Assembly: GCF_009928525.1 (NCBI RefSeq)
Contig: NZ_JAABOK010000001.1
Location: 372,001-436,000 of the forward strand
Reading direction: 5' to 3'
DNA: 64,000 nucleotides
DNA from: Chitinophaga solisilvae
Lineage (GTDB): Bacteria; Bacteroidota; Bacteroidia; Chitinophagales; Chitinophagaceae
Made by a program: the position numbers and the translations under genes. Shown in pieces: positions 1 to 8,511 of the stretch. Below the pieces are notes generated by a model, which was given only the letters and a program-made list of their open reading frames with translations, was not told the origin of the DNA and made no database searches. How positions within the stretch are numbered: position 1 is the first letter of the stretch; each line of letters opens with the position of its first letter.

Positions 1-932
1 GCACGGCCTTGTATTTCCTCAGTACCGACGGCTACCTGTACGCCCTGGAAATCCAATCCGGCCGCGTGTTATGGAAATTCCGTACCCGCGGCGAACGCAG
101 AACAGATGCCTGGGATTATTTTCTGTCTTCCCCCACCGTGCATAAAAGAGTGGTATATGTGGGCAGCAGCGACAGCTCCATTTACGCGGTAGATGCCCGT
201 AATGGCAGGCTGCAATGGGAATACCGTACCGGAGGCCCGGTACATGCCTCCCCGGTAGTAGCTGATAATATGGTGCTGGCAGGCAGTTACGACGGATATT
301 TTTATGCGCTGGGCACAGACGGCTCCCTGCGCTGGAAATTTGATACAATGGGTGGGCGGTATTTCCCCACCGGCGAAGTACAGTTCCATGCCGTTACCAT
401 AGACAGCACCGTATATTTCTGTTCCCGTGATTTCAACCTATATGCCTTGCATCTCCGCACAGGTAAAGGGCTGTGGGTATATCATGAGCCCGGCAGCTGG
501 ACCAGCGTTCCGGCTTTGTCAGGAGAGCAGTTACTGGTATCCACTTCCGATACGCACCGGGCCCTTTCATTCGATGAGAATGGCATATTACAATGGAAAT
601 CTGAAGTCAGACTCAACGCCTTCGGCGCAATCGCCAGCACCGGCCACTACGGCTACATGGGCAGCCTGGACGGGCGCATGCATAAAATAAATCTTCGTAC
701 AGGCCACACCGTTACCATATTTACCACCCTGGCCTCCCGGCTGCAGGGGCCCCGTTTTTTCGACAGCGCCACCGGCGCCCTCCACCGTGATCTGATGGCG
801 CGCTACAACAATGACTTCATCAGAATGTACGGCGACTTCCTGGATATGGGCAGCATACTATCCAGCCCCTGGCTGGACAACGGAGTTTTGTATTTCGGCA
901 GCACAGACGGATTTATATACGCATTGGAGTAA
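1..932 (+). CDS. PQQ/BamB-like beta-propeller repeat protein (5' partial)
   Basis: The reading frame is open to the window edge, so the true start lies upstream; the TTG at 9 is not a credible start. The visible protein consists of repeated beta-propeller blades with the pattern G-x-[LI]-Y-A-L/D followed by W-x-[FY], for example YLYALE...VLWKF, SIYAVD...LQWEY and YFYALG...LRWKF, typical of PQQ-like (quinoprotein/BamB-type) repeats. At least six blades can be seen. No PQQ-dehydrogenase catalytic residues can be judged from this fragment, and such propellers in Bacteroidota are often binding scaffolds or parts of serine/threonine kinase or outer-membrane proteins. The gene ends just before a long hairpin that probably terminates it. 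Confidence 0.8.
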   Translation, partial: TALYFLSTDGYLYALEIQSGRVLWKFRTRGERRTDAWDYFLSSPTVHKRVVYVGSSDSSIYAVDARNGRLQWEYRTGGPVHASPVVADNMVLAGSYDGYFYALGTDGSLRWKFDTMGGRYFPTGEVQFHAVTIDSTVYFCSRDFNLYALHLRTGKGLWVYHEPGSWTSVPALSGEQLLVSTSDTHRALSFDENGILQWKSEVRLNAFGAIASTGHYGYMGSLDGRMHKINLRTGHTVTIFTTLASRLQGPRFFDSATGALHRDLMARYNNDFIRMYGDFLDMGSILSSPWLDNGVLYFGSTDGFIYALE

Positions 933-933
933 A

Positions 934-1050
934 CAATTACGAATTACGAATTGCGAATTACGAATGGGGAGCGAAGACATAAGCGGAGAAGTAAATTTTG
1001 GTCTCCGCTTATGTCTTCGCTCCCCATTCGTAATTCGCAATTCGTAATTG
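934..1050. repeat. Long hairpin, family A copy 1
   Basis: Left arm 942-989 and right arm 1002-1049 are perfect inverted complements of 48 bases with a 12-base loop. The outer arm carries the family A word aattacgaattgcgaatta; the inner arm is gcgaagacataagcggaga. It lies between two genes on the same strand, directly after the stop of the beta-propeller gene, so it probably acts as a terminator or RNA 3'-end stabiliser. Confidence 0.9.
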
Positions 1051-1074
1051 TTAATTCTTAATTCTTTACCTTTG
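1048..1074 (+). promoter_or_regulatory. Candidate Bacteroidota promoter of the TonB receptor gene
   Basis: TACCTTTG at 1067-1074 matches the Bacteroidota -7 consensus TAnnTTTG. A TTG at 1048-1050 could be the -33 element, with a 16-base spacer that is shorter than usual. The start codon at 1099 lies 25 bases downstream. Confidence 0.45.
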
Positions 1075-1098
1075 CGCTCTTTTATTAATCTTTCCAAG

Positions 1099-2985
1099 AT
1101 GCATTTGGTTGTGAAGCATAGCAAATTTGTCCTTTTCCTTTCCCTGGGTCTTTGTGGCCGGGCCTTTGCACAGCAGCGCCCGGATACCGCCGCCATGGCT
1201 ACACAAAGCCTGGATGAGGTGATCGTACAGGAGAACAGACTGGCAGCGCCGCTGAAGGCGTCTAACCGAAATATTACCATTATCAGCCGTCAGCAGATAG
1301 ATGCGATGGCAGTTACGTCCATCAATGAGGTGTTGGCCTTTGTGCCTGGACTGGATGTGCGGCAGCGCGGCCCTGGCGGCATACAGGCAGATATCGGGAT
1401 AGATGGCGGCACCTTTGATCAGACGCTGGTGTTGCTGAATGGTATTAAAATCACGGATGCGCAGACAGGGCATAACATGATGAACCTGCCGGTATCCTTA
1501 TCGGATGTAGATCATATAGAAGTATTGAGGGGTGCGGCCGCACGTATTTATGGCATCAATGCGCTGAACGGCGCCATCAATATCATCACCCGCAAGGCCG
1601 CCACCACCGGCGCGGAAATCAATGCCAGCGCAGGTAGCAGCTTCAAAAGGAATGAAGATAATAAACTGTACAACGGTTTCAGTATCGGTGGTACCGGTGC
1701 TATTGTATCGGGGCATACCAACCAGTCGTTGTCTCTCAGCGCAAATGCCGGCAACGGCTACCGTTATAATACGGCGTATGACAACTACCGGGCCTTTTAC
1801 CAGGGCAGCTTTCAGAAGGATAGTATGCAGCAGTACAATGTGCTGGCGGGATTTGTAAAGAATACATTCGGCGCCAACGGTTTCTACGCCGCTCCCGGCG
1901 ATAAGGAATCAGAAGAAACCGTGCAGACCTTCATCGCGGCGGTGAGCAATACCACGCGCATCACCCGCCACTGGACGATGACGCCGCGCGTCAGCTACAG
2001 GTACACGGAAGACAGCTATCTGTATATCAAACAGAATAAGCAAAGTAATCTGCACAACAACCACATCGTGGACGCTGAGCTGAACAACAGCTTCGAAACA
2101 GCCATCGGGTATTTCGGAGCCGGACTGGAAGCCCGTTACGAATATATCAACAGCAATAACCTGGGTATTCATGACAGAACCAACCTGGGATTGTACGGAG
2201 AGTATAAAACACGTGCTGACCGCCGCCTGAACTTCACCATCGGTGGGTACCTGAATTATAATACTGCCTATGGCTGGCAGTTTTTTCCCGGAGCAGACGC
2301 CGGATTTCTCATTACGCCAACCCTGAAACTCTTTGCCAGTGCGGGTACTGCACAAAGGCTGCCTACCTATACTGACCTGTATTATAAGAGCGCCGCTATT
2401 ATGGGCAATGACCAGCTGGGAGCAGAGAAAGCATTTTATACGGAGGCGGGATTACGCAAGACCAGCGGTCGGTTCACCTACGGCGGAAGCGTGTTTTACA
2501 GACAGATTTCCGATTTCATAGATTATGTGAAAGACAGTATCCGTCAGCCATGGCAGCCGCAGAACTTCCAGCGGGCAGATACAAAAGGGTTTACGCTGAA
2601 TACCGGTTATAATACGGTATTGCGCCCCCACAGCGTGTTTAACAGCTTTGGCGCCAATGCCGGATATAACTATCTGTCGCCTTCTTTCCGTGGAAACGAT
2701 AACCCGAAAATTTCCCGCTATGTGATAGAAAGTCTGCGCCATCAGTTTACCGCCAACGTACGGGCCACGCTGCTGGAACATTTCACGGTATCCGCCGCTG
2801 CGCGTTATTGCATGCGTATCAGTTATAAAGACTATACACTGCTGGATGCGCGCATTGCGTACAGGCGTTCCCGTTATCAGCTCTATGTCGATGCCAACAA
2901 CCTGCTCGACATATCTTACGTAGAAGCCGGCGCCGTACCGATGCCGGGCAGATGGGCCACTCTGGGCGGCACCCTGAGATTCTAG
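1099..2985 (+). CDS. TonB-dependent outer-membrane receptor, BtuB/vitamin-type
   Basis: The protein has 628 residues. It starts with a signal peptide ending near AFAQ. A short plug domain follows, with no carboxypeptidase-like extension: SLDEVIV, the NVLLNGIKI-type segment (LVLLNGIKITDAQ) and HIEVLRGAAARIYGINALNGAINII. A 22-stranded barrel ends in an aromatic-terminated strand (TLGGTLRF). The length and short plug fit BtuB/FecA-like receptors for cofactors or siderophores rather than SusC. The start at 1099 is preferred to 1048 because it sits beyond hairpin A1 and the TACCTTTG promoter and begins directly before the signal peptide. No substrate can be assigned from the neighbours; there is no cobalamin or heme gene nearby. 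The gene is convergent with the YceI gene. Confidence 0.88.
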   Translation: MHLVVKHSKFVLFLSLGLCGRAFAQQRPDTAAMATQSLDEVIVQENRLAAPLKASNRNITIISRQQIDAMAVTSINEVLAFVPGLDVRQRGPGGIQADIGIDGGTFDQTLVLLNGIKITDAQTGHNMMNLPVSLSDVDHIEVLRGAAARIYGINALNGAINIITRKAATTGAEINASAGSSFKRNEDNKLYNGFSIGGTGAIVSGHTNQSLSLSANAGNGYRYNTAYDNYRAFYQGSFQKDSMQQYNVLAGFVKNTFGANGFYAAPGDKESEETVQTFIAAVSNTTRITRHWTMTPRVSYRYTEDSYLYIKQNKQSNLHNNHIVDAELNNSFETAIGYFGAGLEARYEYINSNNLGIHDRTNLGLYGEYKTRADRRLNFTIGGYLNYNTAYGWQFFPGADAGFLITPTLKLFASAGTAQRLPTYTDLYYKSAAIMGNDQLGAEKAFYTEAGLRKTSGRFTYGGSVFYRQISDFIDYVKDSIRQPWQPQNFQRADTKGFTLNTGYNTVLRPHSVFNSFGANAGYNYLSPSFRGNDNPKISRYVIESLRHQFTANVRATLLEHFTVSAAARYCMRISYKDYTLLDARIAYRRSRYQLYVDANNLLDISYVEAGAVPMPGRWATLGGTLRF

Positions 2986-2990
2986 CATTT

Positions 2991-3100
2991 TTTTATTTGG
3001 TTATTTGAGATTTAGTTATTTAGCTATAAAATCAAGATGCCTTCCGGACAATCCGGAAGGCATCTTGATTTTATACAAATCTCAAATAAAAAATAATAAA
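2991..3100. repeat. Long hairpin, family B copy 1
   Basis: Inner arms 3025-3048 and 3052-3075 are a perfect 24-base inverted repeat with a 3-base loop. Outside them lie the family B words ttatttgagattt and aaatctcaaataa, flanked by A/T runs on both sides. It sits between convergent genes (TonB receptor and YceI) and should work as a bidirectional terminator. Confidence 0.88.
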
Positions 3101-3107
3101 ATAGTAC

Positions 3108-3749
3108 TTACTTGGCGTTGGCAGTCAGTACCACATTGAGTTCGAATTCATCATAGATAGCTTTGTCGCCGATGCCTTCGAAGAAGCTTTTAGAGCCGTA
3201 TTTGATGTTGTATTTGGTACGGTCTACTTTCAGATCTGCCTTACCGGTCAGTTTGCCGCCGTTAACAGTAACGGTAGCAGGGAAAGTGATCGGGTTGGTA
3301 ATACCTTTGATAGTCAGGTTACCGGTGATGTCGTAGTTGCCGTTACCTTTGGCTGCTACCTTGGTGATAACCAGGGAAGCAGTAGCAAATTTGTCAACGG
3401 AAAAGAAATCATCCGCTTTCAGGTGACCCACCAGCTTGGCGTTACCATCAGCGTCTTTAATATCGGTTACAGCAATGCTGCGGGTATCCAGAGAAAAACT
3501 GCCGCCTTTTAATACGTTGTTTTCTACTTCCAGTTTGCCTTCTGCAATGTTGATAGTACCGCTATGCTGGCCGGTAACTTTTTTACCTACCCAGTTAACT
3601 TTACTTAATTGTTTATCAACTACGAAGGAAGTAGCTTTCGCAGATACAGTCTTTGCAGGTTTGTCGCCTTTAATAACAGTAGCAGGAGTGGTGAAAGACA
3701 TCAGGATAACTGAGCCTCCGATAAAAAGCAATGAAGCTAATCTTTGCAT
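3108..3749 (-). CDS. YceI family lipid-binding protein
   Basis: The 213-residue product has an N-terminal signal peptide (MQRLASLLFIGGSVILMSF) followed by a full YceI lipocalin-like domain: SFVVDKQLSKVNWVGKKVTGQHSG at the start, DIKDADGNAKLVGHL and DDFFSVDKFATASL in the middle, and ITFPATV near the end. YceI proteins bind isoprenoid or other amphiphilic lipids in the periplasm and are often linked to stress or respiration. The start at 3749 is chosen because it begins the signal peptide; a longer in-frame start at 3812 adds 21 polar residues. The gene appears to be a single-gene unit. Confidence 0.92.
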   Translation of the reverse strand: MQRLASLLFIGGSVILMSFTTPATVIKGDKPAKTVSAKATSFVVDKQLSKVNWVGKKVTGQHSGTINIAEGKLEVENNVLKGGSFSLDTRSIAVTDIKDADGNAKLVGHLKADDFFSVDKFATASLVITKVAAKGNGNYDITGNLTIKGITNPITFPATVTVNGGKLTGKADLKVDRTKYNIKYGSKSFFEGIGDKAIYDEFELNVVLTANAK

Positions 3750-4200
3750 ATAAAATGTGTGTTTAAAATTTTGTTGTAAAGTAGTTTGATTTGGTGAAAT
3801 AAATTTGCGCAAAACGGAAAAATACTGTTAAATTATTGAGATCCGTATGCGGATAGGGAACTACGGCGGGCAGTACGCTGCCGCCACTTCCGTATCAGCC
3901 ATGCAGCTAACAGAAATATCATATCGCCTGATTTATAGGTATGCAGATGTGTTTTTTTCAGAGATGAAAAAGTCAACATCGGAACATTAAAGGCGATTGA
4001 TTTTGCATACTACCGGTTTTAATAGGTTTAAGCGTTTGTCGGCATTTTAAATGATTGGTCTTCCAAAGATAGGGGCCGCTTTCTTAATTACCAAATAAAA
4101 GTCTATAAAAATTGTAGACTATTTGTGTTTGTCGCCCGATTCCCGCAATCCTGCTATCTTTCATTATTATGACCTAAATTTGCGGTTTAAATAACCTGTT
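3750..4200. other. Intergenic region between divergent genes
   Basis: About 450 bases between the YceI and radical SAM genes. The only recognisable element is TAAATTTG at 4175-4182, a match to the -7 consensus, 18 bases before the radical SAM start. I see no small gene and no strong hairpin. Confidence 0.5.
4175..4182 (+). promoter_or_regulatory. Candidate -7 promoter element of the radical SAM gene
   Basis: TAAATTTG matches TAnnTTTG and lies 18 bases upstream of the TTG start at 4201. No clear -33 TTG is visible. Confidence 0.4.
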
Positions 4201-6402
4201 TTGAATAATTCTGTTTTTTTAATAACACCGCCATTTACACAGCTGAATACACCTTATCCGGCAACGGCCTATCTGAAAGGATTTCTGAATACCAAAGGCA
4301 TACCTTCCTTTCAGGCAGACCTGGGCATAGAGGTGACGCTGGCCTTATTTTCAAAACAGGGACTGCAGGATTTATTTGCGTATATCCGGACAGACATGCC
4401 GGAGGAAATATCAGAGAATGCTGCACGTATACTGGCACTGCAGGAAGATTACATCAACACCATTGACGGCGTGATTGCCTTCCTGCAGGGAAGGAACCCT
4501 ACACTGGCGCATCTGATCAGCAAACGGGACTTCCTGCCGGAAGCATCGCGCTTTTCACAGCTGGACGATCTCCACTGGGCCTTCGGATCCATGGGTACGC
4601 AAGACAGGGCCAAGCACCTGGCTACCATGTATCTGGAAGACCTGTCAGACCTGATTATGGAATGCGTGGATCCGCATTTCGGCTTCAGCCGCTATGCCGA
4701 GAAGTTAAGCCGCTCCGCCAACAGCTTTGATGAACTGTATGACGCCCTGCACGAAGGATATACTTATATAGACGACATACTGACTACCATCCTGGCTGCC
4801 CGCATGGAATCGCTGCAGCCCGCGCTGGTAGCCATTTCAGTGCCTTTTCCCGGAAATCTGTACGCGGCATTCCGCTGCGGCCAGTGGGTCAAAAAACACT
4901 ACCCCCACGTGAAAATAGCCATGGGTGGCGGTTTCCCGAATACCGAACTGCGCTCCCTCGCGGATCCGCGCGTGTTTGAGTTCGTGGACTTCATCACTCT
5001 CGACGACGGAGAAGCGCCGATAGAAAACCTGATACATTTCATCAACGGCACCAAAACAGCGGAAGAGCTGAAACGTACCTTCCTCGTGGAAAAGGGAGAG
5101 CTGCGCTATGTCAGCAACCCATCCTGCCGCGATTATAAGCAGTCGCAGACCGGTACGCCTGACTACAGCGACCTGCTGCTGGACCGCTACATCTCCGCTA
5201 TTGAAGTGGTAAACCCCATGCACAGCCTCTGGAGCGACGGCCGCTGGAATAAACTCACCATGGCGCACGGATGCTACTGGGGCAAATGCACCTTCTGTGA
5301 TATTTCGCTGGACTATATAAAAATCTATGAACCGGTGGCAGCCGCCCTGCTGTGCGACCGTATGGAAACCATCATCGCACAGACAGGTCAGAACGGTTTT
5401 CACTTTGTAGACGAAGCCGCGCCACCGGCGCTCATGCGCGCGCTGGCGCTGGAAATCATCCGCCGCAAACTCACCGTCAGCTGGTGGACCAACATCCGGT
5501 TTGAAAAGAGTTTTACCCGCGACCTGTGCCTGCTGCTGAAGGCTTCCGGCTGTATCGCCGTTTCCGGCGGACTGGAAGTAGCGTCGGACAGGCTGCTGGG
5601 GCTGATCCAGAAAGGTATTACCGTAGCGCAGGTGGCACGGGTTAACCGTCATTTCACGGAAGCAGGCATCATGGTGCACGCCTACCTGATGTATGGCTTC
5701 CCTACGCAGACAGCCCAGGAAACGATCGACTCCCTGGAGATGGTGCGGCAAATGTTCGCTGCCGGCATACTGCAATCCGCCTTCTGGCACCAGTTTACCA
5801 TGACGGCACACAGCCCGGTAGGACTGGAGCCTGCAAAATTCGGCGTGGAAAAGGAATCTGACGTCAACGGCGCATTTGCCAACAATGATATACAGCATAT
5901 AGACCCCACCGGAGCGGACCATGAGAGCTTCAGCTACGGACTGAAAAAATCACTGCTGAACTACATGCACGGCGCCTGCCTGGATTATCCATTATCTAAA
6001 TGGTTTGACTTCAAGGTGCCTAAAACCTCCGTCCACCCTGATTTTATCACCAACGCACTGTCAGAAGAAGAAACAGGTACCGTGAAGCCCACCTCCAAGG
6101 TGGTATATCTGGGCAGACAGCCATCGATGGAGATCATCACCAAATCCAAGAAGGGTAGCAGCTGGGAGATGGCCTCCTTCACTTTCCAGAATAAGAAAGA
6201 AAAGCTCAGCATCAGCGTAGCGCCGGAGCAGGGCCGCTGGCTGGCAGACATGCTGCAGCACCTGGCCGTTCAACACCCGAAAACCTACACCTTACAGGAA
6301 GTAAAAGACAACTATGAAGCCGCGGGACTGGAAGATTTTGAACTGTTCTGGGACAACAAACCGGTGAATACGCTTTATAAGTCGGGGCTGCTTAAATTAT
6401 AA
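4201..6402 (+). CDS. B12-binding-domain radical SAM protein
   Basis: The 733-residue protein starts at a TTG codon (NNSVFLITPPFTQLNTPYP), the usual N-terminus of this type. Residues around 200-290 look like a B12-binding-type Rossmann fold (ALVAISVPFPGN, IAMGGGFPNTELR). The radical SAM core follows with the cluster motif at C358, C363 and C366 in HGCYWGKCTFCD, spaced CX4CX2C rather than the canonical CX3CX2C. Downstream are a GGLE-type segment (SGGLEVASDRLL) and the usual YLMYGFPTQT. The C-terminal 180 residues resemble no catalytic domain I know. Such proteins generally do methylation or C-C bond chemistry with cobalamin, but no substrate is indicated. It is a single gene ending in a convergent hairpin. 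Confidence 0.85.
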   Translation: MNNSVFLITPPFTQLNTPYPATAYLKGFLNTKGIPSFQADLGIEVTLALFSKQGLQDLFAYIRTDMPEEISENAARILALQEDYINTIDGVIAFLQGRNPTLAHLISKRDFLPEASRFSQLDDLHWAFGSMGTQDRAKHLATMYLEDLSDLIMECVDPHFGFSRYAEKLSRSANSFDELYDALHEGYTYIDDILTTILAARMESLQPALVAISVPFPGNLYAAFRCGQWVKKHYPHVKIAMGGGFPNTELRSLADPRVFEFVDFITLDDGEAPIENLIHFINGTKTAEELKRTFLVEKGELRYVSNPSCRDYKQSQTGTPDYSDLLLDRYISAIEVVNPMHSLWSDGRWNKLTMAHGCYWGKCTFCDISLDYIKIYEPVAAALLCDRMETIIAQTGQNGFHFVDEAAPPALMRALALEIIRRKLTVSWWTNIRFEKSFTRDLCLLLKASGCIAVSGGLEVASDRLLGLIQKGITVAQVARVNRHFTEAGIMVHAYLMYGFPTQTAQETIDSLEMVRQMFAAGILQSAFWHQFTMTAHSPVGLEPAKFGVEKESDVNGAFANNDIQHIDPTGADHESFSYGLKKSLLNYMHGACLDYPLSKWFDFKVPKTSVHPDFITNALSEEETGTVKPTSKVVYLGRQPSMEIITKSKKGSSWEMASFTFQNKKEKLSISVAPEQGRWLADMLQHLAVQHPKTYTLQEVKDNYEAAGLEDFELFWDNKPVNTLYKSGLLKL

Positions 6403-6410
6403 AAGGATTA

Positions 6411-6532
6411 AATTATTTGAGATTTGGTTATTTGAGATTTTCTGCTCCATCCTGGCATACTTCCGGACCTATAAGCCCAGAGAAAACCAGGACGGGGCAC
6501 AAAATCTCAAATAACCAAATCTCAAATAACCA
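6411..6532. repeat. Long hairpin, family B copy 2
   Basis: Left arm about 6413-6454 pairs with right arm about 6487-6528. The duplicated unit ttatttgagatttgg is intact on both sides and the inner stem (tctgctccatcctgg against ccaggacggggcac) has a few mismatches. It lies between the convergent radical SAM and YdeI-like genes. Confidence 0.85.
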
Positions 6533-6534
6533 AA

Positions 6535-7158
6535 CTACTTCACGTATTTCCAATTCCTTATCTTCCCTTCCGCCATCCATGCAACCGCTGTATTCAGCCT
6601 TTCTTCCCGGGTGGTGGCGGTTTTGGCGCCGGTAACCCATTCTACATATTCTTTTTTGTTGGAGTAGCTGAAGGCATTGAATATGGCGAGCGCCTGCTTG
6701 TTTTTTTTCAGGGCAGCGAGGAAGTAGTCCGGTATTTCCAGTTCCCGTTTAGGCGTGGCCGTTATTTTTTCCTTATTGGCAGCTTTGGCGGGTGATTCAT
6801 TCAGGATGGCGGCGGCTTTGATATATTTTCCCATGATTTTATCAGCGGGGAGGTCTTTCAGTTTTTCAATTTTCCCCAGGTGGCCCATGGCTTTCTCATC
6901 TTCCCCTCTTTTAAAAATGTTATCGGTATCTTCCATTTCCTTTCCTTTCCAGAAAATAAAGGCGCAATGTTGCTTAAAGGCGGCAAAGCTGCAGAGATTG
7001 GTTCCCTGGTAGGTAAAATAGGGCATACCCCATTTGATGGTTTCTGTTACCTCCGGGCAGTTTTTATGGATCAGTTCCCGCAGATGCGCCAGGATAGGCT
7101 GTGCAAAGGGGGCGGAGGTGCTGATATAGGCGTCAGTACGTGGATCGGTGTGCTTCAT
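6535..7158 (-). CDS. DUF1801/YdeI (OmdA)-like protein
   Basis: 207 residues. The N-terminal half (about 10-120) is a DUF1801/YdhG-type domain: ELIHKNCPEVTETIKWGMPYF then CSFAAFKQHCAFIFWKG. The C-terminal part (about 145-205) is a bacteriocin-protection YdeI/OmdA-type segment: IPDYFLAALKKNKQALAIFNAFSYSNKKEYVEWVTGAKTATTREERL. Both domains are common in Bacteroidota; the biochemical function is unknown. No signal peptide is present, so it should be cytoplasmic. It stands alone between a convergent hairpin and a short divergent spacer. Confidence 0.88.
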   Translation of the reverse strand: MKHTDPRTDAYISTSAPFAQPILAHLRELIHKNCPEVTETIKWGMPYFTYQGTNLCSFAAFKQHCAFIFWKGKEMEDTDNIFKRGEDEKAMGHLGKIEKLKDLPADKIMGKYIKAAAILNESPAKAANKEKITATPKRELEIPDYFLAALKKNKQALAIFNAFSYSNKKEYVEWVTGAKTATTREERLNTAVAWMAEGKIRNWKYVK

Positions 7159-7295
7159 GACTCATACTTTAGATACCGGCCAAGATAAATAATTTAAAGA
7201 AGACAGGTGGAAAGTCACCCTGAGCATACCGGGAAAAACCCCGGTATAAGCATGAGGAAAAAGTTAAATATTTGCCAGAACTAAAACAAACCATA

Positions 7296-7841
7296 ATGAG
7301 CGATTTAATGACACTTACCGGGTACACGGCGAATGCCCAGGGTTTTCTGGAAAATACCACTGTACCTATCGACGGCCACATGCCGTTCACCAATGCTCCG
7401 AGCACATCAGGTATGCCGGTTACTGTTTCCGGCTATTTTGGCATGCTCTATAATTTTTATAAATTACTGTTTGAGCATCCGGATCTGTCCAAATATTTCC
7501 AGGGTGTTTACTACGTGGAATTCAGTAAAGCGTCGCTGTTCCGTCTGCTGAGCCAGGAAGGCTGCGAGTTTGTACGTTTCCATTACGCTGTTCCTGATGC
7601 TGACCTGAAAATAACGCTGATGGCTGAAGGTGTTCGTATGGATGGCAAGTCAGTAGGTTATGAAACGTTACTGGCTAAGGCCACAGCGGGTAATCTGGCT
7701 ACAGGCCCCGGCGATCCGGGAGTAGAAGAGAGAGGCAACGGTGGCGAATCCCATCAGCCGCACGTAGCGTTGTTTGAAGCGTTACAGCAGGCCAATCACT
7801 TATTTGGTTCTATTTTACCAACTGATCTGGTAACCAGTTGA
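7296..7841 (+). CDS. Conserved hypothetical protein
   Basis: A 181-residue soluble protein (MSDLMTLTGYTANAQGF) with no motif I recognise, no signal peptide and no membrane segment. The C-terminal third has a Gly-rich linker (TGPGDPGVEERGNGGES) before a final helix. The start at 7296 is an ATG in the position expected after the A/T-rich leader; an upstream in-frame TTG at 7272 is less likely. It lies 31 bases upstream of the membrane protein that heads the two-component genes and may be co-transcribed. I cannot assign a function. Confidence 0.65.
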   Translation: MSDLMTLTGYTANAQGFLENTTVPIDGHMPFTNAPSTSGMPVTVSGYFGMLYNFYKLLFEHPDLSKYFQGVYYVEFSKASLFRLLSQEGCEFVRFHYAVPDADLKITLMAEGVRMDGKSVGYETLLAKATAGNLATGPGDPGVEERGNGGESHQPHVALFEALQQANHLFGSILPTDLVTS

Positions 7842-7872
7842 TCATTCAACATATAAAGATATTTCGCGCAAG

Positions 7873-8511
7873 ATGAACGGATGGATATATGGATACTATG
7901 TAATGCTGGTAACCTGTTTCGCTATCAGCTTATTCAACCTGCAGTATAAACAGGTAAAATTGCTGGCGGTATTATTGGGTATATCCATTCTTTCTGAGAT
8001 ATTGGTGGAGCTGATAGGAAAGCGTGGATCTCACTTTTATATCGTATATCATTTCTTTGTGGTGCTGGAATATAGTCTGATAACGGTTATCCTGCGAATG
8101 GGAATACGGGATCCGCGCTGGCGGTTGCTGATGTGGATCTCCATATTTGTATTCGGAGCTATTTCCCTGGTGTACAGCTTTGGTTTTGGCGGATGGAGAA
8201 ATTTTCCCGGGATTAACATTACCATAGAGAGCTTCCTGGTTATTTGCTGGTGCCTTTTATCCTTTTTTTCAATTACTCCAAACAGCGAAGCTTCTATATT
8301 CCGGCACCCTGATTTCTGGCTGACCCTTGCGTTCTTTTTTTATTTCGCCGGGTCCATGTGTGTAAACGGTTTTTATAACCTGTTACTGGCCAGCGATGCC
8401 GCCTCTGCGAAAAGGCTTTTCGCAATTTTAAACTCGTTATCCAATTACCTGTTGTATATTATGCTGATAAAAAGCATACTATGCTTCCGGTTACACAAGA
8501 TTTCTTCGTAG
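7873..8511 (+). CDS. Multi-pass membrane protein linked to a two-component system
   Basis: 212 residues with about six hydrophobic helices (YGYYVMLVTCFAISLF, LLAVLLGISILSEILV, YHFFVVLEYSLITVI and later segments). There is no catalytic motif. Its last 31 bases overlap the start of the histidine kinase gene, which indicates translational coupling. The kinase has only one membrane helix and no sensory domain, so this protein is a reasonable candidate for the sensing partner. That role is inferred from position only. Confidence 0.75.
   Translation: MNGWIYGYYVMLVTCFAISLFNLQYKQVKLLAVLLGISILSEILVELIGKRGSHFYIVYHFFVVLEYSLITVILRMGIRDPRWRLLMWISIFVFGAISLVYSFGFGGWRNFPGINITIESFLVICWCLLSFFSITPNSEASIFRHPDFWLTLAFFFYFAGSMCVNGFYNLLLASDAASAKRLFAILNSLSNYLLYIMLIKSILCFRLHKISS

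Noticed and set aside
934..1050. Insertion-sequence terminal repeats suspected from the long inverted arms of the hairpins
   Set aside because: The arms are separated by only 3-30 bases, so no transposase fits between them, and no target duplications are visible.
4837..5922. A 361-residue minus-strand frame inside the radical SAM gene
   Set aside because: The plus-strand frame has clear domain motifs; the opposite frame has no recognisable family or start context and arises from the high GC third positions.
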